Assembly (NCBI GenBank): GCA_024398055.1
Contig: CP073749.1
Span: 2,728,594-2,792,593, forward strand
Source: a bacterium SCSIO 12741
GTDB lineage: Bacteria; Bacteroidota; Bacteroidia; Flavobacteriales_G; Salibacteraceae
DNA length: 64,000 bases
Direction of reading: 5' to 3'
Part shown: piece after piece, positions 33,979-42,089 of the stretch
Position numbering within the stretch: position 1 is the stretch's first letter
How the letters are laid out: the number at the start of each line of letters is the position of its first letter
Made by a program: the position numbers and the translations under genes
The notes under the pieces: model-generated
What the model was told of the DNA's origin: nothing
The model's input: only the letters and a program-made list of their open reading frames with translations
Database searches by the model: none

Positions 33979-34428
33979 ATGAATAAATGGTTAAACATCG
34001 GGTGCTGGTTTTTTATGGCTTTCTTCCTACTGGGAATTGACGCCTCGGCACAAACCCATACCCACGGTCCCTGGACTTCCACTGAAAATGAACGAAGCGA
34101 TACCTTCGATATTCTTCATTACGACGTAGATCTCGACGTTTCCGATTGGAGCGGCGGGCAAGTGAAAGGGTATTGCGAGCTAACCGTAGAAGCTCGTCAA
34201 AACAATTTGAATTCCATCGAACTTGATCTGCTCAAAATGCAGGTTGCTCAAGTGGAAGTGGGAGGAAATACAGCCACTTATACGTACAATGACAGTTTAC
34301 TCCGAGTAAACCTTCCTACCATGAACACCGGTGACCGGCAGACCATTGAAGTTTGGTATCAGGGAAAGCCCTATCAGGATGGACAATGGGGGGATGGTAC
34401 AAGTCTGGAAGTTATGCTTTTAACTTAG
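33979..34428 (+). CDS. M1-family metallopeptidase with T9SS tail, N-terminal part (split gene)
   Basis: The N-terminal 149 residues of a secreted M1 aminopeptidase-like protein: signal peptide (ends DASAQ), then the all-beta N-terminal domain (FDILHYDVDLDVSDWSGG, VKGYCELTVEA). The frame ends at 34428, right after a G6 run at 34388-34393. With one more G the reading is YQDGQWGGWYKSGSY, which joins the 34353-36368 frame exactly where the M1 fold continues. The joined product is about 796 residues. Confidence 0.85.
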   Translation: MNKWLNIGCWFFMAFFLLGIDASAQTHTHGPWTSTENERSDTFDILHYDVDLDVSDWSGGQVKGYCELTVEARQNNLNSIELDLLKMQVAQVEVGGNTATYTYNDSLLRVNLPTMNTGDRQTIEVWYQGKPYQDGQWGDGTSLEVMLLT

Positions 34429-36368
34429 GAGTCGGTTTTGAAACCATACCCCATAATCTTGGGAAAGTATGGCACCCTTGTTTCGACAATTTTGTGGAGC
34501 GAGCCACCTATGATTTGAGCCTTAAAACCACAGGAGGTAGATTGGGAGTGGGAAGCGGTGTTCTAACCCAAGTAGATACATTGGGATTGGATACACTGGT
34601 GTATCACTGGCAATTGAATCAACAGATTCCTACCTATTTGTATGGAATAGCGGTTGCAAATTACACCCCCATACTTGATACCATTCAGGGCGTGTATGGT
34701 CCTATGCCCAAGAGTCTATACGCTCTTCCAGGTGATGTCAACCGATTGAAAAATGCCTTCGTTAATCTCGACTCCGCCTACCGCAGTTATGAAAAAGCCT
34801 TTGGTCCCTATCATTGGGATCGAGTAGGGTATAGCCTAACCACACAAGGGGCGATGGAGCATGCTACTAATATTTGTTATCCCATTTTTCCGGGTGGTCA
34901 ATTCCCCGATGAAACGACTATGGCACACGAACTTTCGCATCACTGGTGGGGGAATTTGGTGACCTGTGAAACCGATCGTGATATGTGGATCAACGAGGGT
35001 ATGGCAGTATTTAGTGAATACGTTTTTCAAGAAGATCTATATGGCGATGAGGTCATGAAGGCGGATATGGCTTCCAACTTGTTTATGGTGGTTCATGATG
35101 CTCCCTTGGAGGAAGATGGATATCAACCCATCTCGGGCGTACCACGTATCCATACCTATGGCACCCACACCTATCGCAAAGGATCGTTGGTTGGTTATAA
35201 TTTGAAAACTTGGTTGGGTGACGCTGTATTCTACGATGCCATGACCGCTTTTCTGGATTCCTTTCAGTTTGATCATGTTAATAGCTATACGCTTCGAGAC
35301 TTTTTGACTTCCTATACAGGTAAAGATCACACCTCATTTTTTGATCGATGGGTTTTTGAGCCTGGATTTCCCGGGTTCTCGGTGGATACCTTTTATATGG
35401 AAGCTACTGCCGGATTGAACCGGGCCCATGTACGTATTCGTCAACGAAAAGGAGGAAGCGTAGAATGGTACGACGAGGTTCCGCTAACCCTTACTTTATG
35501 GGATTCCTTGTGGAATGCTTCAGATCATCCCATTATCGTAAATGGAGAGGTAAGCAACTTTGCTATTGATATACCGGGATGGGCTGTATTTGCTGAGCTC
35601 AATCGTGATCATGAATTGAATTATGCGATGACCTCTCAGGAGCAGGTTGTAAAGCAGCCAGGAGGATTAAATGTAACGCATATCAATATGGCAGTGAGTT
35701 GTGGGTCAGTGAAAGACTCTGCTTACGTTAAAGTAGCTGCTCATTGGACTTCGCCCTTTATTGATCTGAAGAACGCAGTGGATTTGGGTGTAAGGGTAAA
35801 TCCGAGGAGATATTTTGCCGTTACCGGCTGGGACAAGGACGCCACTTTTAACGGAGCGATATTCTACCGGGCCAAATCCAATGGTGTGGATCAGGGTTTG
35901 ATTCAATACCATGAAGATAGCCTGGTGCTTTTGTACCGCGAATTCCCTGGCGCCGATTGGGAGTTGTATCCTCATTACAACGTGTTAGCTGGAGCACCAA
36001 ATGATAGTAACGGTACCGTTCAGATCACTCAATTGCAATTGGGGGAATATGTCCTGGCCGAACGCGACAGTTCCATCAATGAATCCTTGTTGAGCCTGGG
36101 AGCCTATCCATTTGAAGAAAAACCTTGGATGGTCTATCCCAACCCAGCCAAAGATCAAATCCATTTTGAGCGAATTTCAGATCAAGAAGCCAGGGATGTG
36201 GTGCTGTTGGATATTCGCGGAAAGGAAAAAGGACATTATCTCTGGAATAAGGGGGAGAAGCGCTTAACCGTGCCAACTCAGACTCTGGATAACGGGGTAT
36301 ATTTTTATTTAATTGGAAATGAAGAAACCAATGATTGGAGTTTTGGAAGGATTGTTATTCAAAAATAG
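34353..36368 (+). CDS. M1-family metallopeptidase with T9SS C-terminal sorting domain (main part of split gene)
   Basis: The meaningful sequence begins after the G6 run near 34392 (GGWYKSGSYAFNLGVGFET). It contains the M1 exopeptidase motif as GAMEH and the zinc site HELSHHWWGN followed by WINEGMAVFSEY. After the catalytic and helical domains comes a type A T9SS C-terminal sorting domain: PWMVYPNPAKDQIHFE, VVLLDIRGKEKG, LDNGVYFYLIG. It directs export across the outer membrane and attachment or release at the surface. The second M1 gene overlaps its end by 50 bases, so the two peptidases are expressed together. Confidence 0.88.
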   Translation: MVSGKALSGWTMGGWYKSGSYAFNLGVGFETIPHNLGKVWHPCFDNFVERATYDLSLKTTGGRLGVGSGVLTQVDTLGLDTLVYHWQLNQQIPTYLYGIAVANYTPILDTIQGVYGPMPKSLYALPGDVNRLKNAFVNLDSAYRSYEKAFGPYHWDRVGYSLTTQGAMEHATNICYPIFPGGQFPDETTMAHELSHHWWGNLVTCETDRDMWINEGMAVFSEYVFQEDLYGDEVMKADMASNLFMVVHDAPLEEDGYQPISGVPRIHTYGTHTYRKGSLVGYNLKTWLGDAVFYDAMTAFLDSFQFDHVNSYTLRDFLTSYTGKDHTSFFDRWVFEPGFPGFSVDTFYMEATAGLNRAHVRIRQRKGGSVEWYDEVPLTLTLWDSLWNASDHPIIVNGEVSNFAIDIPGWAVFAELNRDHELNYAMTSQEQVVKQPGGLNVTHINMAVSCGSVKDSAYVKVAAHWTSPFIDLKNAVDLGVRVNPRRYFAVTGWDKDATFNGAIFYRAKSNGVDQGLIQYHEDSLVLLYREFPGADWELYPHYNVLAGAPNDSNGTVQITQLQLGEYVLAERDSSINESLLSLGAYPFEEKPWMVYPNPAKDQIHFERISDQEARDVVLLDIRGKEKGHYLWNKGEKRLTVPTQTLDNGVYFYLIGNEETNDWSFGRIVIQK

Positions 36369-37965
36369 TGGAGTAAAAGGTTGGTTATCAGTAGTTGTTT
36401 TGCTGTTTCCAATTTTGGGAATAGCGCAGGATGGCTACAACCGAGATCGTGGTTTTGATGTAAAGCATTATGTTTTTGAGTTGGAATTGAGCGACCGTTC
36501 TGATAGCCTTTATGGAAAGACTTCCATTGATCTTAAACTCACCGATAGAACGGACGAGATTCAATTGGATTTGGTTCAATCTGCTAAGGGCAAAACGGGC
36601 ATGACCGTAAGTGCAGTATCTGCCCTAAACTTTGGCGTTTCATTTAAACAGAAAAAGGACGTATTGTACATAAACCTCGGTGAATTCTACGATACGGGCA
36701 AAGAAATGCAGGTGGTGGTTGAGTACAGTGGGATACCTGCTGATGGATTGATTATCGGTGAAAATAAGTTTGGCGATCGTACCTTTTTTGGTGATAATTG
36801 GCCAAACCGTGCCCACCATTGGCTTCCTCTGGTTGATCATCCCTACGATAAGGCCACTTTGGAGTTTAAAGTGACTGCTCCCGAGTATTATTCAGTAGTG
36901 TCAAATGGAGCCTTAAAAGAGATTTCCCATATTGGGAATGGTCAGAAATTGACCCACTGGATTTCTTCTAAAGAACTGCCAACCAAGGTGATGGTGGTAG
37001 GTGTTGCTCGATTTGCCATGGATATTTCCGGAGAGGTAAACGGTCACGAGGTCTCAGCCTGGGTTTATCCGCAGGAAAGAGAGAAGGGATTTTACGATTA
37101 TGCTCGGGCTACTGATATTCTGAGGTGGTTTGAAAAGAAGATAGCTCCCTATCCCTATGAGAAACTGGCTAACGTGCAATCCAAAACCCGATATGGGGGC
37201 ATGGAAAACGCCGGCTGTATTTTTTACCATGAGAATTCCATCGATGGTAAAAGAGGTGAGGAGCCTTTATTGACTCATGAGATTGCGCATCAGTGGTTTG
37301 GGAACTCCGCCAGTGAAGCGGATTGGCACCATGTTTGGCTTTCAGAAGGTTTTGCGACGTATTTAACCGAGGTCTTTAAGCAGGACGTATACGGCGAAGC
37401 GGCCTTTGATAAAGGAATGAATCAGGCTGGGGAGCGAGTGAAGCGGTATTTAAAGGTAAATCCCAAGAGCGCCATTATTGATACCAATATTCGCGATTTG
37501 AACCGCTTGCTAACTCCAAGCACTTATCAAAAGGCGGCTTGGTTTCTTCATACATTAAGAAGTTATGTGGGAGATCGCGCATTTTGGACCGGTGTTAAGG
37601 AGTATTACGAGACTTATCAGTACAGTAATGCCTGGTCCGAGGATTTGAGGGAGATGCTAGAAAAGGCATCTGGAAAAGACCTTAAGCCGCTGTTTGATAC
37701 GTGGTTATACAATCCTGGAATTCCAACCGTGGCCTATACTTGGGAGTACGATGAGGCTTCTAAGAAGGCTGTGGTTCAAATCATACAAGAACAGGACAAG
37801 CCCTTTGCACTACCGGTGCAAATTGAAGTGGTATCTGCAGGCGACGAGCAAATGCTGCATGATTACTTGGTAACGGATAAGGAATGGAAAGTGGAATTCC
37901 CTATGGACCAGGCTCCAAAAGCAATTAATTGGAGCTCCAAAAGTTTGCTTATTAATCGAAAATAA
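36319..37965 (+). CDS. M1-family aminopeptidase without sorting domain
   Basis: A 548-residue secreted M1 metallopeptidase. It has a signal segment WLSVVVLLFPILGIAQ preceded by a long N-region, the N-terminal beta domain, the exopeptidase motif GGMENAG, and the zinc site HEIAHQWFGN with the third ligand in WLSEGFATYL. The catalytic Tyr is probably in STYQKAAWFLH. It ends after the helical segment with a small beta domain and has no T9SS tail, so it stays in the periplasm or is a different export class from its neighbour. The start ATG at 36319 is chosen; 36331 is possible. Confidence 0.88.
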   Translation: MKKPMIGVLEGLLFKNSGVKGWLSVVVLLFPILGIAQDGYNRDRGFDVKHYVFELELSDRSDSLYGKTSIDLKLTDRTDEIQLDLVQSAKGKTGMTVSAVSALNFGVSFKQKKDVLYINLGEFYDTGKEMQVVVEYSGIPADGLIIGENKFGDRTFFGDNWPNRAHHWLPLVDHPYDKATLEFKVTAPEYYSVVSNGALKEISHIGNGQKLTHWISSKELPTKVMVVGVARFAMDISGEVNGHEVSAWVYPQEREKGFYDYARATDILRWFEKKIAPYPYEKLANVQSKTRYGGMENAGCIFYHENSIDGKRGEEPLLTHEIAHQWFGNSASEADWHHVWLSEGFATYLTEVFKQDVYGEAAFDKGMNQAGERVKRYLKVNPKSAIIDTNIRDLNRLLTPSTYQKAAWFLHTLRSYVGDRAFWTGVKEYYETYQYSNAWSEDLREMLEKASGKDLKPLFDTWLYNPGIPTVAYTWEYDEASKKAVVQIIQEQDKPFALPVQIEVVSAGDEQMLHDYLVTDKEWKVEFPMDQAPKAINWSSKSLLINRK

Positions 37966-38167
37966 TCCCCATTCTGGACGGAAATTCCCAATTTGGGACT
38001 ATTGTTGGTGGGTGTCAAATTTTGGCATGGATCTAAACTGCTGTGAATCAGGTGAAAACAAAATTGGCACTTGATGATGCCAAATTTGGTATAAGAATGG
38101 TAATAGGATAATCATGAATCGCTCGATTCATTATAGTTTAGTTTAAGGTTGGTTGGTTGATGCAATG

Positions 38168-38190
38168 AGGGTTTCTTTGAAACCCTTTTT
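38168..38190 (+). terminator. Intrinsic terminator
   Basis: AGGGTTTC-TTT-GAAACCCT followed by T5 in all. It lies 200 bases beyond the M1 peptidase stop, which is long for a 3' end and leaves room for a small RNA. Confidence 0.75.
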
Positions 38191-38283
38191 GCATTCTTAG
38201 AGCTGATGATGCGATGCGATATCAAGATTAGCGCATCCCTTTCCAACACCCAATAGTTTTTTCCTTAGTGACCATTTTCGTTT

Positions 38284-38311
38284 CCCTGACCTAATGTATT
38301 GTACATCAGGG
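38284..38311. repeat. Two-part inverted repeat
   Basis: CCCTG...CAGGG flank an inner ATGTA-TTG-TACAT, with five unpaired bases on the left arm. It could form a bulged hairpin. Confidence 0.5.
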
Positions 38312-38384
38312 TGATTGATTTGGGTTTTGTTCCTATTTCCATGAGTTACAGGCGATCCAACTTCGGGATAGGTAATATTGCAGC

Positions 38385-38450
38385 GACCCAGGCGTGGGTC
38401 ATAGATTGCCTTTTAAGGCGTGTATTTAATTGTTTTAGAGGCTTAAGCCT
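38385..38450. repeat. Three perfect palindromes in 66 bp
   Basis: GACCCA-GGCG-TGGGTC at 38385-38400, GCCTT-TT-AAGGC at 38408-38419, and AGGCTTAAGCCT at 38439-38450. They lie downstream of the leftward BatD-like gene and may form its 3' end, although no T-run follows. Confidence 0.5.
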
Positions 38451-38489
38451 TGTCACGGAGGACTACAGTGCTAAATCCGATTTCCGCCT

Positions 38490-39104
38490 TTATTTAGTCT
38501 CTGTGGCTGTGGGAAGTTTTAGGCTTTTGAGTAGTTTGGAAACTTCTTTGTTGGATAAATCTCTAACCTTGATTCCCCTTCCATATTTTCCTCGACTTTG
38601 TGTGACATATCCTGAATCCGCTTGAATGACGATGCGATAGGTTAAAGTGGTGTCTGGAGGGTTCTGATTGAAGAAGTTGTCGAATACCGATGAGGTCTTT
38701 TTTCCAATCTCTTGCTCCTTTTCACTGGCCACTTCGGATAGCACGGTCATTTTTTGTGTACTTGAAACGAGCGTCTGGCCTTCACTAACAAAACGAGGAC
38801 TGGTAAAACTATATTCACCAGGCTTGTTAGCTTTTAATAGATAGGTAATCGTTGTGGTTGTATTCATTTTCCCATTAGCAATGCTCGTGGAGCTCGAACG
38901 ATTGGGGCCTGACATAACCTCTATGTAACGTGGAATCTGAACTTGAGAAATGGAATCGGGTGAACAGGAGCAGGAGAAGCTCACCTTAAAAACTCCAAAT
39001 CGTTTTACTTCAGTTGGCTTGATTTCGGTTTTTACAGAATCTTGTTGGCTCCATCCTAAGGCAGGGAGAGCGATCAGGTAAAGGGCGAAAAGTAGTTTAT
39101 TCAT
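38490..39104 (-). CDS. Secreted BatD-like single-domain protein
   Basis: A 204-residue protein with a signal peptide (ends LGWSQ). Its central part resembles one repeat of BatD (oxygen tolerance family): IPRYIEVMSGPNRSSSTSI, then TITYLLKANKPGEYSFTSPRFVSEGQ. Real BatD proteins have several such domains and a membrane anchor and lie in bat operons; here there is one domain, no anchor and no bat genes. A double Cys (FSCSCSP) near residue 45 could form a disulfide. It lies directly after the ribosomal operon terminator at 39111-39149, so it needs its own promoter. Confidence 0.65.
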   Translation of the reverse strand: MNKLLFALYLIALPALGWSQQDSVKTEIKPTEVKRFGVFKVSFSCSCSPDSISQVQIPRYIEVMSGPNRSSSTSIANGKMNTTTTITYLLKANKPGEYSFTSPRFVSEGQTLVSSTQKMTVLSEVASEKEQEIGKKTSSVFDNFFNQNPPDTTLTYRIVIQADSGYVTQSRGKYGRGIKVRDLSNKEVSKLLKSLKLPTATETK

Positions 39105-39110
39105 GGTGCG

Positions 39111-39149
39111 AAAATAAAAAAGCCCTCTACCAAAGGCAGAAGGCTTTTT
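39111..39149 (-). terminator. Terminator of the rpsF-rpsR-rplI operon
   Basis: On the minus strand, AGCCTTCTGCC pairs with GGTAGAGGGCT (two G-T type pairs) over a three-base loop, followed by a T-rich tail. A T-run on the other side makes it bidirectional in form. Confidence 0.8.
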
Positions 39150-39170
39150 AAAATTTATGGCGTTTGAGAA

Positions 39171-39617
39171 TTACTCCTCAATCACTTCAAACTTAACTGC
39201 ACTTTCGATTTCCTTGTGCAATTTGATTTTGGCTTCGTAAGTACCAATTTGCTTAATTGGCTCTTCCAAAATGCTGATGTTCTTACGGTCGATGTCGAAA
39301 CCAAGTTTCTTAATCGCGTCAGCCACCTGCAGGTTAGTAACAGAACCGAAGATTTTTCCGTTCTCACCAACTTTAGCACCTACTTTGATTGAGATCTCAG
39401 CCAATTTCTTAGCTGTAGATTCAGCCTCATCGCGTAGCTTCTGAATTTTGTGAGCTCTTTGTCTTAGGTTTTCTTCTCTAACCTTGCGAGCTGAATCAGT
39501 TGCTACAATAGCCATTCCTTTAGGGATCAGGTAGTTTCTTCCGTAACCGTCTTTTACTGTTACCAAATCATCGGTATCGCCTAAGCCCTTTACGTTTTGT
39601 TTCAATATAACTTCCAT
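39171..39617 (-). CDS. rplI: 50S ribosomal protein bL9
   Basis: A 148-residue ribosomal protein. The N-terminal domain MEVILKQNVKGLGDTDDLV, VKDGYGRNYLIPKGMA is diagnostic, and a long connecting helix and a C-terminal domain (GKIFGSVTNLQVADAI) follow. It is third in the operon with bS6 and bS18, the classical order, 29 bases after rpsR. Confidence 0.97.
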   Translation of the reverse strand: MEVILKQNVKGLGDTDDLVTVKDGYGRNYLIPKGMAIVATDSARKVREENLRQRAHKIQKLRDEAESTAKKLAEISIKVGAKVGENGKIFGSVTNLQVADAIKKLGFDIDRKNISILEEPIKQIGTYEAKIKLHKEIESAVKFEVIEE

Positions 39618-39646
39618 CGTAACTGTCTCCTGTCTTTTTAAATGAA

Positions 39647-39916
39647 TTATTTGATCAAATCGCCGGTGTAAGGCATCAAAGCCAAATGTCTAGCTCTTTT
39701 AATAGCGGTGGAAACTTTACGCTGGTATTTGAGTGAAGTACCAGTGATACGACGAGGAAGAATTTTACCTTGATCGTTCACAAACTTCAACAGGAAGTTA
39801 GCGTCTTTATAATCGATGTACTTAATTCTGCTCTTACGGAAGCGACAGAATTTTTCCTTTTTGATTTCGATGTTAATCGGAGTCAGATATCTGATCTCGT
39901 TTTGATTATCTGCCAT
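39647..39916 (-). CDS. rpsR: 30S ribosomal protein bS18
   Basis: An 89-residue protein with the S18 signature [20 protein letters not shown] and [11 protein letters not shown]. It forms a heterodimer with bS6 on the platform of the 30S subunit. It follows rpsF by 36 bases. Confidence 0.97.
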   Translation of the reverse strand: MADNQNEIRYLTPINIEIKKEKFCRFRKSRIKYIDYKDANFLLKFVNDQGKILPRRITGTSLKYQRKVSTAIKRARHLALMPYTGDLIK

Positions 39917-39952
39917 GGTCTTTTCTTTTAATGCGTTTTACTTAACAAGTAT

Positions 39953-40300
39953 TTAGGCTTCAGCCGGAGTTTTATCTGTCTTTCTTCTGCTCTCTGCGAA
40001 TTTGATGGAGTGCTTGTCCATTTTGATAGACAAGAACCGCATAATACGCTCATCACGTTTCATCTCAATTTCCAGACGTGCAATTTGACTTCCTTCTAAT
40101 TCAAACTCAAACAAGTGGTAAAAACCAGTTGATTTTTTCTGAATAGGGTAAGCCAGCTTGCGCAATCCCCAGTGATCCTGGTAGGTGATGTTTGCACCTA
40201 ACGACTTCAAAAGATCCTCGAATTTTTTGACTGTTTCCTTTACCTGATCTTCAGATAAAACGGGAGTTAGAATGAAAACAGTTTCATAACGATTAACCAT
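39953..40300 (-). CDS. rpsF: 30S ribosomal protein bS6
   Basis: A 115-residue protein: VNRYETVFILTPVLSEDQVK, DHWGLRKLAYPI and FYHLFEFE match bS6. It is the first gene of the operon. The leader of about 50 bases downstream of the -7 element at 40354-40361 can form a small CTCTT/AAGAG stem. In several bacteria the bS6:bS18 pair represses its own mRNA through a leader structure, but I cannot identify that motif here. Confidence 0.96.
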   Translation of the reverse strand: MVNRYETVFILTPVLSEDQVKETVKKFEDLLKSLGANITYQDHWGLRKLAYPIQKKSTGFYHLFEFELEGSQIARLEIEMKRDERIMRFLSIKMDKHSIKFAESRRKTDKTPAEA

Positions 40301-40353
40301 TTCTACTTAAATTTTTGATTTATTGAAATTTACAATCTCTTAAAAAGAGTCGG

Positions 40354-40361
40354 CAAAAGTA
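40354..40361 (-). promoter_or_regulatory. Bacteroidota -7 promoter element of rpsF operon
   Basis: Minus strand TACTTTTG, about 53 bases upstream of the rpsF ATG. Confidence 0.6.
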
Positions 40362-40395
40362 CTGCTTTTTTGTGGAATGTTCAATGGTCAGGTTA

Positions 40396-40413
40396 AATTT
40401 TCAATGATCAATT
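40396..40413 (+). repeat. Left arm of inverted repeat flanking the four-helix-bundle gene
   Basis: AATTTTCAATGATCAATT; its reverse complement matches 40900-40917 at 17 of 18 positions. Similarity extends outward with mismatches by about five bases. Confidence 0.65.
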
Positions 40414-40497
40414 TGGCGGGTCGATTAGTCATTAGATTATTTCAACTAAATTTGAGCAACAACCGAATAAAACCAAAATCAAAACTAACCTTTACTA

Positions 40498-40896
40498 ATG
40501 AGAACATATGATTTAGAGCAAAGGCTAATTGCCTTTTCCATCTCAGCTGTCAATTATACCGATACCATTCAAAAAACATTTGCCTGTGACCATTTATGCA
40601 AGCAATTAATAAGGTCTTCAACTTCATCTGCGTTAAACTATGCAGAATCGGTAGGAAGTGAGTCAGATAAAGATTTCATTCACAAACAAAGTATAGTCCT
40701 GAAGGAATTAAGGGAAACCTTCGTATGTCTCCAGATTTTAGAAGGGCTGAACAAATCAAGTGATCTGTCAAAATTTAATGGCCTAGAGAAGGAGTGTGAG
40801 GAATTAGTCAAGATTACCTATGCCAGCATCTCTACAGTTAAGAAAAGATTGTTTTCTGGAACATCAAAATATCCAAAAACTTATCACAAGAGGTAG
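40498..40896 (+). CDS. Four-helix-bundle protein (23S rRNA intervening-sequence/S23 type)
   Basis: A 132-residue all-helical protein of the TIGR02436/S23 four-helix-bundle family: YDLEQRLIAFSISAVNYTDTI, then CKQLIRSSTSSALNYAESVG, then IVLKELRETFVCLQIL. Relatives are encoded inside intervening sequences of 23S rRNA genes, and similar folds act as accessory proteins (Avd) of diversity-generating retroelements. Here it stands alone, A/T-rich relative to neighbours, between two nearly perfect 18-bp inverted repeats (40396-40413 and 40900-40917). No retroelement or rRNA is nearby. The biochemical function is unknown. Confidence 0.85.
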   Translation: MRTYDLEQRLIAFSISAVNYTDTIQKTFACDHLCKQLIRSSTSSALNYAESVGSESDKDFIHKQSIVLKELRETFVCLQILEGLNKSSDLSKFNGLEKECEELVKITYASISTVKKRLFSGTSKYPKTYHKR

Positions 40897-40899
40897 AAT

Positions 40900-40917
40900 A
40901 ATTGATCATTAAAAATT
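40900..40917 (-). repeat. Right arm of inverted repeat flanking the four-helix-bundle gene
   Basis: AATTGATCATTAAAAATT on the plus strand, complementary to the left arm at 40396-40413 with one mismatch. It begins four bases after the stop codon. Confidence 0.65.
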
Positions 40918-40985
40918 GACCCTAAAAATTTAAAATTGTTGACAAATTATCCATCCTTCCAGCCGTTATAGCACATCCATTCCTC

Positions 40986-40993
40986 TATATTTG
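40986..40993 (+). promoter_or_regulatory. Bacteroidota -7 promoter element of dnaX
   Basis: TATATTTG, 16 bases before the ATG at 41010. It excludes upstream starts. Confidence 0.6.
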
Positions 40994-41009
40994 CTACCCG
41001 CATTTGGCT

Positions 41010-42089
41010 ATGGAAAATTTCGTTGTTTCAGCTCGTAAGTATCGTCCCGCTACCTTTGATCAGGTGGTTGGGCAAAGTGCTATTACCCGGACGTTAGACA
41101 ATGCCATTGCCAATAATCATTTGGCTCAGGCTTTTTTGTTTTGCGGACCTCGTGGAGTAGGTAAAACCACTTGTGCTCGTATCCTGGCCAGAAAGATCAA
41201 TTTGGATGGTGTTGAGAATCCGGAAGATGAAGATTTTTCGTTCAACATTTTTGAACTGGATGCTGCCTCGAACAACTCGGTAGAAGATATTCGAAATCTG
41301 ATTGATCAGGTGAGAATCCCTCCTCAAACGGGTAAGTACCGCGTCTACATCATCGATGAGGTTCACATGCTTTCTCAAGCGGCCTTTAATGCCTTTTTGA
41401 AGACGCTCGAAGAGCCACCTGAGTACGCCATTTTTATTTTGGCTACCACAGAAAAGCACAAGATTATTCCTACCATTTTGTCGCGCTGTCAGATTTTCGA
41501 TTTTAAGCGGATCGAGATTCCCGACATGGTGGCTCAGTTGGATGGTATTGCCAAAAAAGAAGGGGTTGAAGCGGAACAAGATGCCTTGCACGTTATTGCC
41601 CAGAAGGCGGATGGTGCTATGCGTGATGCGCTTTCGATTTTTGATCAGATCGTAAGTTTCTGTGGAAACAACATCACCTATAAAGATGTGATCGAAAACC
41701 TGAATGTACTCGATTACGATTACTACTTCAAGCTTTCAGATCACTTAGCTACGGGTACTTTGCCTCAGGCTTTGTTGTTGTTTGACGAGATTTTGGAACA
41801 CGGTTTCGACGGCCACAATTTCATCAACGGATTGGCCGAACATTTCAGAAATCTGCTCGTGTGTAAAGACGAGGCAACTTTGAAATTGCTTTTGGTAGGG
41901 GACAATGTAAAAGCCCGCTATGCTGAGCAAGCCAAGTCTATTGAACAAGAGTGGTTGCTCTATGGATTGCGTGTTATTTCCAAAAGTGATGTGCAGTACA
42001 AATCCAGCAAAAATCAGCGTCTGTTGGTTGAGTTGACCCTCATGCAGTTGGCATCTGCATCCAAAGTGCTGGAAAAAAAAAAGACTTAA
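41010..42089 (+). CDS. dnaX: DNA polymerase III gamma/tau subunit, gamma-like product
   Basis: The clamp-loader ATPase subunit. The 359 residues contain VSARKYRPATFDQVVGQ, Walker A CGPRGVGKTTCARI, Walker B VYIIDEVHMLS, the SRC motif (TILSRCQIF) and domain III. The zinc-binding Cys cluster of classical DnaX is largely missing; only isolated Cys remain. The frame stops at TAA 42087-42089, just after an A10 run (42073-42082). One base back, the frame continues as KKKDLTDLWLELEDQFP to 42760. The gamma/tau switch of other bacteria falls at the same point. The ATG at 41010 is preferred to the TTG at 41004. Confidence 0.92.
   Translation: MENFVVSARKYRPATFDQVVGQSAITRTLDNAIANNHLAQAFLFCGPRGVGKTTCARILARKINLDGVENPEDEDFSFNIFELDAASNNSVEDIRNLIDQVRIPPQTGKYRVYIIDEVHMLSQAAFNAFLKTLEEPPEYAIFILATTEKHKIIPTILSRCQIFDFKRIEIPDMVAQLDGIAKKEGVEAEQDALHVIAQKADGAMRDALSIFDQIVSFCGNNITYKDVIENLNVLDYDYYFKLSDHLATGTLPQALLLFDEILEHGFDGHNFINGLAEHFRNLLVCKDEATLKLLLVGDNVKARYAEQAKSIEQEWLLYGLRVISKSDVQYKSSKNQRLLVELTLMQLASASKVLEKKKT

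Larger units (their letters stand above)
37966..38489. other. 524-bp gene-free region with clustered palindromes
   Basis: This lies between convergent genes. It holds three related near-palindromes with a CAAATTTGG-like core (37986-37998, 38013-38027, 38078-38091), an intrinsic terminator (38168-38190), and four further inverted repeats (38284-38311, 38385-38400, 38408-38419, 38439-38450). No convincing reading frame and no match to a known RNA family that I recognise. A structured RNA ending at the 38168-38190 terminator is possible. Confidence 0.5.

Noticed and set aside
40498-40896. Toxin-antitoxin or diversity-generating retroelement accessory gene
   Set aside because: No partner gene, reverse transcriptase or variable repeat is nearby; only the four-helix-bundle family assignment stands.
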